This document shows positions 1-7,308 of a stretch of DNA of 20,138 nucleotides, in pieces. Every line of letters begins with the position of its first letter. The first letter of the stretch is position 1. Position numbers and translations under genes: made by a program. The notes below the pieces were generated by a model, which searched no databases, was not told the DNA's origin, and worked only from the letters and a program-made list of their open reading frames with translations. This DNA is from Candidatus Methylomirabilis sp. (GTDB lineage Bacteria; DYJV01): contig DYJV01000002.1 of NCBI GenBank assembly GCA_020722945.1, positions 1 to 20,138 of the forward strand. The letters are read 5' to 3'.

Positions 1-253
1 TTAACCCAAATTTATTAAAAATTTTATAAGATATTGATATTTATTAAACAATAAATTACATTCTGCACTACAAATTTTTTAACCTACTTGTTTGTCACAA
101 CTGTCCACTCTTCTTTTGTTTTTATCTTTTCCTTCAGTTTTCAGCCTGTTTCTATGCTTTAAGCCTGTTCTTCTCTCCTCATTGCAAGCTATAACAAAGT
201 AATCTCTCGACCAACCACTACCTACTAACCAATGAGTAATAACTAACAAACAG

Positions 254-1795
254 CTAAGCAAGATAACTATCTTTATCAAAAGCTCTGTATTGAATAGCTT
301 CTAAAATATGCTGCTCTCTGATTTCTTCTGAAGCATCAATATCAGCAATAGTTCTTGATACTTTTATGATCCTCGAATATGCTCTTGCAGAAAAACCCAT
401 TTTTTTTATAGCTATTTCAAGGAGAGAGATACAATTTTGGTTTAGTTTACAATATTTTTTTAGATGCTTCTCCGACATCTGGGCATTAGAATATATTTTA
501 TCTTTTTCAAATCTTGCAATCTGTATATTCCTTGCTTTTACCACCCGCTCTCTAATACTCAAAGATGACTCTCCATCATCCTGTTTCAAAAGATCAATAT
601 GTTTTACTTCTGGCACCTCAATATGTATATCTATTCTATCCATAAGTGGACCAGAAATTCTTGATTGATACTTTTTAACTTCATTTATTGTGCAACTACA
701 CTGTCTGATGGTTGAACCATAAAATCCACATTTACAAGGATTCATAGTTGCAACAAGCATAAATTTAGCAGGGAAAGTAAGTGAAGTTGTTGCTCTTGCT
801 ATTGTAACTTTCCCATCCTCTATCGGTTGTCTCAGAACTTCAAGAACAGATTTTTTGAACTCTGGTATCTCATCCAACTGTAAAATACCATTTGTTGCAA
901 GGGATACTTCACCAGGTTTGGGATAAGCTCCGCCACCAATTAAAGCAATATCAGAGACTGTATGATGAGGTGATCTAAAAGGTCTTGAATTTACGAGATA
1001 ATTTTTACTATCAAGTAATCCGACTACAGAGTGTATCTTTGAAGTTTCTAACGCTTCTTCAAATGTCATAGGTGGAAGAATCGAAGGAAGCCTTTTGGCA
1101 AGCATAGTTTTCCCTGAACCGGGTGGACCTATCATAATAAGATTGTGTCCACCAGCTGCTGCGACCTCAAGTGCCCTCTTTGCATGAAATTGACCCTTTA
1201 CATCTTTAAAATCAAGTAAATTAGGATCCTCCCTATTTAGTATATCAGAAGTATCAACTTTACATAAAAATGAAGATTCATCCACTTCACCGTTAAAAAA
1301 TTGAATAACTTGATTCATATTATGAAATCCAAGAACTTTTACCCCCTCAACTACCCCTGCTTCAGGAGCATTCGAAGCAGGAATTACAAGAGTCTCTATC
1401 CCATTAGCTTTTGCATTAAGAGATATAGGTAGCCCACCTTTTATCTCTTTGAGCTCACCATTGAGTGACAACTCTCCAAGTATGTAGCAATTTTCAAAAT
1501 ATGAATTTTTGATAACACCTTGGTTTGCAAGAAGACCAAGTGCTATTGGTAAATCGTATGCCGAGCCCTCCTTTTTTAAATCAGCTGGAGCCATATTTAC
1601 AACTATTTTACCAAGTGGCATCTTGAATCCACAACTCTTTATAGCAAGTCTAACTCTCTCTTTACTTTCCTTTACAGCATTGTCGGGCAACCCAACAATA
1701 GTAAAAGTAGGGAACCCTTGAGAGGAGTGAACCTCAATATCGAGTGGAATACCCTCAATTCCAAGAAGAGCACAAGATTTTATCCTGCTTAACAT
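254..1795 (-). CDS. yifB: YifB/ComM family Mg-chelatase-like AAA+ ATPase
   Basis: A 513-aa protein, the normal full length for YifB/ComM. Residues 1-170 are the Lon-protease-like N-terminal domain. The AAA+ core has Walker A GPPGSGKT at 223-230, Walker B with LDEIPEF at 307-313, and a Cys cluster at 354-368 (CKCG...CSC) typical of the Mg-chelatase-like family. The C-terminal part is the Mg_chelatase_C domain. In competent bacteria ComM is a helicase that promotes branch migration during natural transformation; in other lineages its role is unclear. The ATG at 1795 has an AAAGG about 9 nt upstream. It is the last gene of the minus-strand operon, 44 nt after the pseudouridine synthase. Walker B has Gln (GILQLDE) where Phe is common, a minor variation. 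No clear terminator is visible downstream. Confidence 0.95.
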   Translation of the reverse strand: MLSRIKSCALLGIEGIPLDIEVHSSQGFPTFTIVGLPDNAVKESKERVRLAIKSCGFKMPLGKIVVNMAPADLKKEGSAYDLPIALGLLANQGVIKNSYFENCYILGELSLNGELKEIKGGLPISLNAKANGIETLVIPASNAPEAGVVEGVKVLGFHNMNQVIQFFNGEVDESSFLCKVDTSDILNREDPNLLDFKDVKGQFHAKRALEVAAAGGHNLIMIGPPGSGKTMLAKRLPSILPPMTFEEALETSKIHSVVGLLDSKNYLVNSRPFRSPHHTVSDIALIGGGAYPKPGEVSLATNGILQLDEIPEFKKSVLEVLRQPIEDGKVTIARATTSLTFPAKFMLVATMNPCKCGFYGSTIRQCSCTINEVKKYQSRISGPLMDRIDIHIEVPEVKHIDLLKQDDGESSLSIRERVVKARNIQIARFEKDKIYSNAQMSEKHLKKYCKLNQNCISLLEIAIKKMGFSARAYSRIIKVSRTIADIDASEEIREQHILEAIQYRAFDKDSYLA

Positions 1796-1839
1796 TTTAA
1801 TAAACCTTTAATAATTTGTGTGATAGATATAGAGTTAGA

Positions 1840-2577
1840 TTAATTTGAAGCAACTTTCTGATCCATTCCTGCAATTTTAAAGAGCATCTTTACTTCACTA
1901 CTTGTAAGATATCGCCACTCTCCCCTTTTTAATCCTTGAGATGTAATAAAAGCAAATTGGACTCTTTCAAGTTCTATAACCTTATACCCAATAGCAGCAA
2001 ACATCCTCTTTACCTGCCTTTTCATACCCTCTTTTATTACAAGCTCAGCAATAGAACAACCATTGGATAGAACTTTTAGCAATTTACATTTTGCAGGTTG
2101 GGTATGAACCCCATCATCAAGGATAACACCCCTTTCAAGTTTCAGAATATCCTTTCTTTCAAGAATATTATTGAGTGTAGCTTTGTAAACTTTCTCCACC
2201 TTATATCTTGGATGTATAAGTCTATTTGCTATGTCTCCATCATTTGTGAGTAGAATTATACCTGTTGTATCGTAATCAAGCCTACCAACAGGGTATAAAC
2301 GCTCCTTCATAGGGACAAGATCAACTATCCTTACTCTTTTAAAATCATCTCTTAATGTGCATATGACATCTTTAGGCTTATTTATTGCAATGTAAATTTT
2401 ATTTTCTAATTTCAGATGCTTACCATTAACCAAGATAATATCTTTCTCCAAATCGACCTCACACCATGGAGAATCAACCACCTTATTATTTACAATAACT
2501 TTTCCATTAAAGATAAGCTCATCACACATCCTTCTTGAAGCAATACCGCAGTGAGCAAGAAATTTGTTTAGACGCAT
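1840..2577 (-). CDS. rluB: RsuA/RluB-family rRNA pseudouridine synthase
   Basis: A 245-aa enzyme expected to isomerise a specific uridine in rRNA to pseudouridine. Residues 1-60 form an S4 RNA-binding domain (RLNKFLAHCGIASRR). The catalytic domain has the family motif GRLDYDTTG at 98-106, with the nucleophilic Asp at 101. A C-terminal KEGMKRQVKRMF stretch matches the conserved basic motif. S4 domain plus length favour the RluB/RsuA branch (23S U2605 or 16S U516); the exact target cannot be told from sequence alone, so the symbol is provisional. The start ATG directly follows the livF stop (TAG then ATG) and the Shine-Dalgarno GGAGAG lies inside the end of livF, so the two are probably translationally coupled. 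Confidence 0.9.
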   Translation of the reverse strand: MRLNKFLAHCGIASRRMCDELIFNGKVIVNNKVVDSPWCEVDLEKDIILVNGKHLKLENKIYIAINKPKDVICTLRDDFKRVRIVDLVPMKERLYPVGRLDYDTTGIILLTNDGDIANRLIHPRYKVEKVYKATLNNILERKDILKLERGVILDDGVHTQPAKCKLLKVLSNGCSIAELVIKEGMKRQVKRMFAAIGYKVIELERVQFAFITSQGLKRGEWRYLTSSEVKMLFKIAGMDQKVASN

Positions 2578-3288
2578 CTAACTCTCTCCAAGATAAGCTT
2601 TTTTTATAGACTCATCCGCAATCAACTCTTCAGAACTCCCCTGAAACCTGACCATTCCATTGTCCAAAACGTAAGCTCTGTGAGATATTTTGAGAGCAAG
2701 ATATGCATTCTGCTCAACAAGTAGAACTGTCCCACCACTTCTATTTATCTCAATAATTATTTCGAAAATAGTATCAACAATCTTAGGTGCAAGACCAAGA
2801 GATGGTTCATCGAGAAGTAGTAATTTAGGATTTGACATTAGAGCTCTTCCAATAGCAAGCATCTGCTGCTCACCACCACTCAATGTCCCTGCATCTTGAA
2901 AAACTCTTTTTTTTAATATAGGGAAAAGATAAAATACTTTTTCAAAATCTCTTTCTATACCGTCACTATCATTGCGAGTGTATGCTCCAAGAGAAAGATT
3001 TTCTTTTACAGTGAGGTATGGAAAGACTCTTCTCCCTTCAGGAACATGAGAAATACCTTCCAAAACAATCTTATCGGGTGAAAATTTGTCTAACCTCTTG
3101 CCATCAAAAAAGATAGAACCCTGCTTTATCTTGGTGATTCCACTTAGAGAAAGGAGAGTTGTAGTTTTACCTGCACCATTGGCTCCTATCAAGGTAACTA
3201 TCTCACCCTTATCAACAGAAAAAGATAAAGATTTTAAAACTTCTATCTTTCCATAAAATGTGCTAATATTTTTTACATCTAAAAACAT
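2578..3288 (-). CDS. livF: Branched-chain amino acid ABC transporter ATPase LivF
   Basis: A 236-aa ABC ATPase at the typical LivF length. It has Walker A GANGAGKT at 35-42, HVPEGRRVFPYLTVKENL (the LivF-type segment) at 81-98, signature LSGGEQQM at 136-143, Walker B LLLLDEP at 156-162 and the H-loop replacement VEQN typical of LivF. It would energise high-affinity uptake of Leu/Ile/Val or related substrates at the cytoplasmic face of the inner membrane, working with LivG, LivH, LivM and a periplasmic binding protein. None of those partners is in this window, which is unusual. The ATG at 3288 gives the normal N-terminus but has no obvious Shine-Dalgarno. The gene lies 26 nt downstream of the DUF354 gene and abuts rluB. 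Confidence 0.93.
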   Translation of the reverse strand: MFLDVKNISTFYGKIEVLKSLSFSVDKGEIVTLIGANGAGKTTTLLSLSGITKIKQGSIFFDGKRLDKFSPDKIVLEGISHVPEGRRVFPYLTVKENLSLGAYTRNDSDGIERDFEKVFYLFPILKKRVFQDAGTLSGGEQQMLAIGRALMSNPKLLLLDEPSLGLAPKIVDTIFEIIIEINRSGGTVLLVEQNAYLALKISHRAYVLDNGMVRFQGSSEELIADESIKKAYLGES

Positions 3289-3314
3289 AATGTTATCATC
3301 AAATAAATAGCAAA

Positions 3315-4391
3315 TTAATGATTAATATATGAGATAATAGCATCCACTATTTTGTCAATATCTACATCCATTTTACCAAAGGTATCTGGAATCAGTGAAT
3401 CAAATCTTTTCCCTATGAGTAAATCCACATACTTCATAAGCTCATCTTTGTTGTTTACCCAGACCATAAGGTTGTTATCTATCTGATATTTATCGTAATG
3501 AGACACAAAACTTCTTGTAGATATCGTGGGTGTCCCGAAGAAGCAAGCTTCAGTATTCATTGTCCCTCCACCACCTATAAAAATATCAGCATAGGCAAGG
3601 AGATGCTGGACAATTATCTTCTCTTTGATAACAAACGCAAATTTAAACTCCTCTTCAAGATAATCACTCTCGTAGCGGGGAATTATGACAATATTTGGAT
3701 TAAATTTTTCAAATATATCGGGAAGTGCTTCATAAAGAAAGGGATATTTGCTACTTACATAACTCGATTTGTACTCCTCCTCCCTTACAACTATAAGAGG
3801 CTTTGATAAATCTAATTTGTAAGGAGATAAGACTTTTTTAACATATTCAAAATCTGGGATAAAATTCTTAAGCCATATTAGAGGGTCAATAAAATTGTAA
3901 TATAGTATCTGGTCAGCTTCAAGGGAAAATCTTAAAAATATCTGCTCAGGAACAACAAAAGGTCTAAAAACTTTAGTTGACAAAGGGAGTGTGAGTCTTG
4001 CCTGCGGAAGTGCTTTTTTGAAATCAAACAAGTAATCAGATAATGGAATATCGTAGAAATTTATTATAGGGATACCTAATCCATAAGCTACTCTATTAGC
4101 GTCCACACTGCATAGGCATACAAGACACCGTATATCGTAAAGTGAGATATACTCCATAAGTGCTTTCTGCCTTTCAAGTGATGCTCTGAGTTTATCGTAT
4201 AATTTTGCCCCACCAAACTCACCTCTATTAACAAATTTCATTTTGTGAAGTTTCAAAAGACCTACAACTTCTTTGTAGCCATCACTCTCTCTTGCCGTTA
4301 TTAAGACTTCAAAACCCCTCCTCTTTATCTCTTTTATTATAGGTTCAAAAAAAAGGACTGATTTTGGAGTGACAAGGTCAAACCATATCAA
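3315..4391 (-). CDS. DUF354 (GT-B-fold-like) family protein, TTG start
   Basis: A 358-aa protein that I assign to DUF354, a family resembling GT-B glycosyltransferases and UDP-GlcNAc 2-epimerases. The N-terminus MIWFDLVTPKSVLFFEPII matches the DUF354 opening, and residues 273-290 (GGGGTMNTEACFFGTPTI) match the conserved nucleotide-binding-like glycine stretch. Biochemical function is unknown; a role in sugar or cell-surface metabolism is inference. Starting at TTG (4389-4391) is supported by an AAGGGGG about 10 nt upstream and by the conserved N-terminus; the first Met alternative would remove about 50 residues. The gene originally began 1 nt after the stop of the radical SAM gene. A tandem duplication now separates the two. 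Confidence 0.82.
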   Translation of the reverse strand: MIWFDLVTPKSVLFFEPIIKEIKRRGFEVLITARESDGYKEVVGLLKLHKMKFVNRGEFGGAKLYDKLRASLERQKALMEYISLYDIRCLVCLCSVDANRVAYGLGIPIINFYDIPLSDYLFDFKKALPQARLTLPLSTKVFRPFVVPEQIFLRFSLEADQILYYNFIDPLIWLKNFIPDFEYVKKVLSPYKLDLSKPLIVVREEEYKSSYVSSKYPFLYEALPDIFEKFNPNIVIIPRYESDYLEEEFKFAFVIKEKIIVQHLLAYADIFIGGGGTMNTEACFFGTPTISTRSFVSHYDKYQIDNNLMVWVNNKDELMKYVDLLIGKRFDSLIPDTFGKMDVDIDKIVDAIISYINH

Positions 4392-4432
4392 ATTATATTA
4401 CCCCCTTATCTTTATACTCATCATACCACCAA
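4237..4432. repeat. Tandem duplication, copy 1 (196 bp)
   Basis: This copy matches 4434-4629 base for base at an offset of 197, with one unmatched base (C4433) between the copies. It covers the first 52 codons of the intact DUF354 gene, the 1-nt spacer and the last 12 or so codons of the radical SAM reading frame, reading on the minus strand. It is therefore the junction of two adjacent genes duplicated in place. Complete identity suggests a recent event, or an assembly error. Confidence 0.97.
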
Positions 4433-4588
4433 CTTCATTTTGTGAAGTTTCAAAAGACCTACAACTTCTTTGTAGCCATCACTCTCTCTTGCCGTTATTA
4501 AGACTTCAAAACCCCTCCTCTTTATCTCTTTTATTATAGGTTCAAAAAAAAGGACTGATTTTGGAGTGACAAGGTCAAACCATATCAA
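4421..4588 (-). pseudogene. Truncated duplicate of the DUF354 gene N-terminus (55 aa)
   Basis: Produced by the 197-bp tandem duplication. The fragment starts at TTG 4588, one base after the radical SAM stop, with the same AAGGGGG ribosome binding site as the full gene. It encodes the first 52 residues of the DUF354 protein, then LVV, and stops at TGA (4421-4423). Because the leader was copied intact, it could still be translated as a short peptide. It ends 29 nt before the start of the full gene. It lacks most of the fold, so it is best viewed as debris. Confidence 0.85.
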
Positions 4589-4629
4589 ATTATATTACCC
4601 CCTTATCTTTATACTCATCATACCACCAA
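4434..4629. repeat. Tandem duplication, copy 2 (196 bp)
   Basis: The second exact copy of the segment at 4237-4432. It contains the genuine 3' end of the radical SAM gene and a truncated start of the DUF354 gene. Identity stops at 4630 (G versus C at 4433) and, at the other side, at 4433/4236 (C versus T). The two parental borders share TTTCAT nearby, but the junction is not a clean crossover at that hexamer. Confidence 0.97.
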
Positions 4630-5693
4630 GGTTTCATAGGGATAACATCATTATCAGAGAATATAAAGCCGTATTTACCACCACTATAATCAATCATACC
4701 AACAGATTTAACATTAGGATAAATTATTTCACACTTATTAGCACAAGTGTAAAGACAATCTTTGTGGCACTCTTTATTCTCTATTTTTTTGAGAACATTA
4801 ACACCTTTTTCAAGAACAGAATCAAAACCACCCTCTTCTCTAAGGTTCCCCATTTTAAGATATGGCACCCACAATAAACATGGATAAATATTCCCATAAG
4901 GATCAACATCAATATTTCTAAAACCCATATAGCAGTTAAAATCTATAGCTCTACCTTCAAATACAGATTTTTGAAGTAAATATTTGCTCGCATAACGACC
5001 TTTATCGTAACCTATCGCAATGAGCTGGTCATCTATCTCTTTCAACTCATCTTTTGTGAAGATAAAATCCTCTTTTTTGAGAGGCTTATGGGTTAAATTG
5101 TCAACTTCATTTTTGAATCGTTCGGGATTAAATCTACCATAACCTAAATAGAGACCAACGCCTAATTTTTTAGCAAAATTGTAAACCCACTCTATTAGAT
5201 GGAGATTTTCTCTATAAATTGTAAATTGCAACCTGACGACAACACCTTTTAATTTTTGTAGTTTCTCCACTGTTTCTAATGCCTTATGATAGCCATTTTT
5301 GTGAAGTCTTATTTTGGGGTATGTCTCCTCATCACCGTCAAATGACACATCAAGCCTATAAATATCACTTTTTTTTAAGACATACTCTGCAACTTCAATA
5401 TGTCTTTCAGGATACCATCCGGTGATAGGGGTATCTATGACTATCCCTTTATGATATTTGTATAACGAATCAACAGCTTTAATATATGTATCTGTAAGAT
5501 GAGGCTCTCCACCTGTAATATGGACTTTTTTTAGATCAAGATATTTAGATGAGAAAATTGAATCAAGTTCATTTGAATTGAGCTCTTCACCTCTTCTATC
5601 AGACAGCTTCCATATACTACAATATCTACAAGTGCCGGGACAGTATTCTGAAATGGTATAGGAGATATCCTCTATTTTGTAAGGTAAGTTCAT
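4590..5693 (-). CDS. Radical SAM/SPASM domain protein
   Basis: A 367-aa protein when started at the ATG at 5693, which has AAAGGA 7 nt upstream. An upstream in-frame TTG at 5708 sits on top of that ribosome site and is unlikely. The SAM-cleaving [4Fe-4S] motif is C18-x3-C22-x2-C25 and GGEP is at 61-64. The C-terminal SPASM region has Cys at 254 and 272 (DPYGNIYPC) and a cluster C309, C313, C317, C321, which could bind an auxiliary cluster. SPASM proteins often modify peptides or proteins or act on carbohydrates; the substrate here is unknown. The gene sits between a 66-aa unknown gene and the DUF354 gene, whose start was originally 1 nt after its stop, suggesting a shared pathway. Its last codons were copied in the tandem duplication but the gene is complete. 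Confidence 0.9.
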   Translation of the reverse strand: MNLPYKIEDISYTISEYCPGTCRYCSIWKLSDRRGEELNSNELDSIFSSKYLDLKKVHITGGEPHLTDTYIKAVDSLYKYHKGIVIDTPITGWYPERHIEVAEYVLKKSDIYRLDVSFDGDEETYPKIRLHKNGYHKALETVEKLQKLKGVVVRLQFTIYRENLHLIEWVYNFAKKLGVGLYLGYGRFNPERFKNEVDNLTHKPLKKEDFIFTKDELKEIDDQLIAIGYDKGRYASKYLLQKSVFEGRAIDFNCYMGFRNIDVDPYGNIYPCLLWVPYLKMGNLREEGGFDSVLEKGVNVLKKIENKECHKDCLYTCANKCEIIYPNVKSVGMIDYSGGKYGFIFSDNDVIPMKPWWYDEYKDKGVI

Positions 5694-5762
5694 TAATAAT
5701 CCTTTCAAAATTTTTAAATATTTTTAATATATCAATTATATAAAATTTGCAAAATATTTTTA

Positions 5763-5963
5763 TTATCTTTTAATTTCATACTCCATCTTTATTTGAGTAT
5801 CGATAGATCTGCATATAGCTTTTTTAAGAGTCAAACCTTTATCTATATAAATTTTAATAAGCTCCTCAACTGCTGTTTTATTTATAGATAAAACTCTAAA
5901 ATCGTAAGAATTCAATCTTTTCTGGACTTCTGTTTTATACTCTACAGTTATTATATATTTCAT
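5763..5963 (-). CDS. Small hypothetical protein (66 aa)
   Basis: I do not recognise this protein. It starts MKYIITVEYKTEV and ends MEYEIKR, with one Cys, many Lys/Glu and no signal peptide or membrane segment; it looks like a small soluble alpha/beta protein. The ATG at 5963 is preferred over the ATG at 5990 because GGGAG lies 6 nt upstream of it, while the earlier ATG has no ribosome site. It is 69 nt upstream of the radical SAM gene in the same direction and is the first gene of the minus-strand operon. Proximity raises the possibility of a substrate or partner, but it has no Gly-Gly leader or Cys-rich core. Confidence 0.6.
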   Translation of the reverse strand: MKYIITVEYKTEVQKRLNSYDFRVLSINKTAVEELIKIYIDKGLTLKKAICRSIDTQIKMEYEIKR

Positions 5964-6021
5964 TTTATACTCCCAAATAACCGTTAACATGAAAAGGAAA
6001 AATTTTATACAATATTTTTAG

Positions 6022-6038
6022 AGCGAGAAATATGCCAA
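6022..6038 (-). promoter_or_regulatory. Candidate sigma-54 promoter for the minus-strand operon
   Basis: On the minus strand the sequence reads TTGGCATATTTCTCGCT. The -24 GG and -12 GC are separated by exactly 10 nt and TGGCA is intact, as in the sigma-54 consensus TGGCACG-N4-TTGCW. Matches around the -12 are weaker (TCGC for TTGC). Transcription would begin about 48 nt before the small-gene ATG at 5963. No enhancer-binding site was identified. Confidence 0.35.
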
Positions 6039-6130
6039 AAAAATACTCGTTTAATCGAATCTCAAAAGATTTAGTTTAAAATAATAGAAGAATCAAATAT
6101 TGCAAACTTTTATTTAAGAAAATTAAAGTT

Positions 6131-6159
6131 TTTTAACTTCTTGATTTTTAAAATATAAT
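6131..6159 (+). promoter_or_regulatory. Possible sigma-70 promoter for the flavodoxin gene
   Basis: A perfect -10 TATAAT lies at 6154-6159, 45 nt ahead of the ATG. The -35 hexamer at 17-bp spacing is weak (TTTTAA). A short palindrome AAGTT-TTTT-AACTT overlaps the -35 region and could be an operator, although A/T palindromes arise often by chance in such sequence. Confidence 0.35.
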
Positions 6160-6203
6160 CTGCTATTTTTTTTATACTTCTAAAAATAAAAAAGGGGGAT
6201 AAT

Positions 6204-6635
6204 ATGCACAAAATTTTAATTGCTTACACCACAAGGACCAAAAAGACCCAAAAAATAGCAGAACTGATTGCACAAGCATTAGAAGAGAAAGGTTTGGATG
6301 TTACAATCAAAGACATTAAAGATATAAAAGATACCAAAGAGATGGAAGCATACGATGGAATTATATTAGGTGCACCTACATACCATGGCAAAATGATGGG
6401 CACAATGGAAACTTTCCTATTTCAGGTTGAGCAGGCAAATCTATCTGGAAAGATCGGTGGAGCATTTGGAGCTTACGGGTGGAGTGGTGAAGCACCTCAA
6501 AGAATTTACGATACAATGGAAAATATTTTCAAAATGAAAATGATTGGTTCTTCACTAAAACTCAAAAATACTGTCAAACCTTCAGAAATACAAGAAGCAC
6601 TCGATTATGGTGCAAAAATCGCAGGAGCATTATAA
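6204..6635 (+). CDS. Flavodoxin family protein (short chain, flavodiiron-like)
   Basis: A 143-aa protein with a flavodoxin fold, expected to bind FMN and carry electrons in the cytoplasm. The phosphate loop is YTTRTKKT (8-15); the usual TGNT is replaced by TKKT. The segment LGAPTYHGKMMGTMETF (55-71) forms the first ring-binding loop and GAFGAYGWSGEAPQRI (86-101) the second. The GxYGWSGEA motif is that of the flavodoxin module of flavodiiron proteins (FprA/NorV) rather than of classic long flavodoxins. Residues 35-46 are a run of IKD repeats encoded by imperfect 9-bp tandem repeats. A strong AAGGGGGAT precedes the ATG. It is followed after 5 nt by a small acidic ORF and then a terminator. Confidence 0.88.
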   Translation: MHKILIAYTTRTKKTQKIAELIAQALEEKGLDVTIKDIKDIKDTKEMEAYDGIILGAPTYHGKMMGTMETFLFQVEQANLSGKIGGAFGAYGWSGEAPQRIYDTMENIFKMKMIGSSLKLKNTVKPSEIQEALDYGAKIAGAL

Positions 6636-6640
6636 TTAAA

Positions 6641-6832
6641 ATGGATGATGTATCAGGTGTTAATTCACAAAATTCAAATAAAGCACAACTAATAGCAGAA
6701 GAGCTTGATAAAGAATTTATAAACAATATCAAGGCTGAAGAGGAAGCGGAAGAGGATAGACGCCGAGATATAATCAACCAAGAGATTATAGCAGAGGAAA
6801 ATAAAGGCTCCAATATCGATACAGAAGCATAA
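6641..6832 (+). CDS. Small acidic hypothetical protein (63 aa)
   Basis: I do not recognise this protein. It is strongly charged and acidic, with a central Glu-rich stretch (KAEEEAEEDRRRDIINQEII) likely to form a single long helix or coiled coil. It has no Cys and no signal peptide. It begins 5 nt after the flavodoxin stop, the GGAG in the flavodoxin tail is about 14 nt upstream of the ATG (weak), and it ends 34 nt before a strong terminator, which supports a two-gene transcript. The opposite-strand reading through this region looks like a shadow. Confidence 0.55.
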   Translation: MDDVSGVNSQNSNKAQLIAEELDKEFINNIKAEEEAEEDRRRDIINQEIIAEENKGSNIDTEA

Positions 6833-6866
6833 TTCTGCCAAATTACATTAATTTATAAATTTACAA

Positions 6867-6907
6867 TATTCAGAGAGTAATTTTTAACTACTCTCTGAAT
6901 AATTTTT
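6867..6907 (+). terminator. Intrinsic terminator after the flavodoxin unit
   Basis: A perfect 13-bp stem (TATTCAGAGAGTA pairs with TACTCTCTGAATA) with a 9-nt loop at 6880-6888, followed by TTTTT at 6903-6907. It closes the flavodoxin/small-ORF transcript. The arm TACTCTCTGA recurs as a lone direct copy at 6965-6974. Confidence 0.85.
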
Positions 6908-7235
6908 ATCTATACACTCCCCATAACCATTTTAGAACTTCACAGATATTTTAATTTAATCACTTACTCTCTGATAAATGAAAGTTTAATGTTAAAACTA
7001 AACAACCTAAATCTTTTTACTGTAAAATAGAAAGACTCTCTCTAATTTTCATTTTTAACAATCTAAAAAATATTCTACTCTTTTATATTAAAACTTTTAT
7101 TTATTCTATTTCACACCAAATTAAAATATGATTATAAAACAACAAAATAAATTTATTATGTTTTACTATTGTCTTATAATTCTAAATTTATTTTAACAAA
7201 GATAAGAAAAACCTTTTTATTTTAAAGTTTTTTTA
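6908..7235. other. AT-rich intergenic region upstream of the IclR gene
   Basis: No coding region is supported here. It is very AT-rich, with a second possible -10 (TATAAT at 7175-7180) and a perfect 12-bp palindrome AATAAATTTATT at 7146-7157 beside its weak -35. These could be regulator binding sites or compositional noise. I see no RNA gene. Confidence 0.4.
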
Positions 7236-7264
7236 TTGACAAAAAAATAAAATAGTTTTATATT
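7236..7264 (+). promoter_or_regulatory. Sigma-70 promoter of the IclR-type gene, with palindrome
   Basis: TTGACA at 7236-7241, a 17-bp spacer and TATATT at 7259-7264, giving a leader of about 38 nt. A palindrome ATAAAA-TAG-TTTTAT at 7247-7261 fills the spacer and touches the -10. It is well placed for repression, and IclR-type proteins commonly autoregulate; binding is inferred. Confidence 0.7.
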
Positions 7265-7308
7265 TATAGCATACAAAAAAAATACTTATTTTATTTTTTG
7301 GAGGAAAG

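Noticed and set aside
79-279. A 66-aa minus-strand frame overlapping the end of yifB
   Set aside because: It starts at TTG inside yifB without a ribosome site and its translation resembles no family I know. A segment near 175-215 faintly recalls dispersed palindromic repeats, but not convincingly. The rest of 1-253 shows no feature.
366-668. Plus-strand frame antisense to yifB
   Set aside because: A shadow of the yifB reading frame with no ribosome site or family features; the same applies to other antisense frames over rluB, livF, iclR, feoB and flgE.
4590-5708. Radical SAM gene starting at TTG 5708
   Set aside because: The AAAGGA that would serve the ATG at 5693 lies inside those first codons, so the ATG is the better start.
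5763-5990. A longer version of the 66-aa gene starting at ATG 5990
   Set aside because: The ATG at 5963 has a well-placed GGGAG; the earlier one has none.
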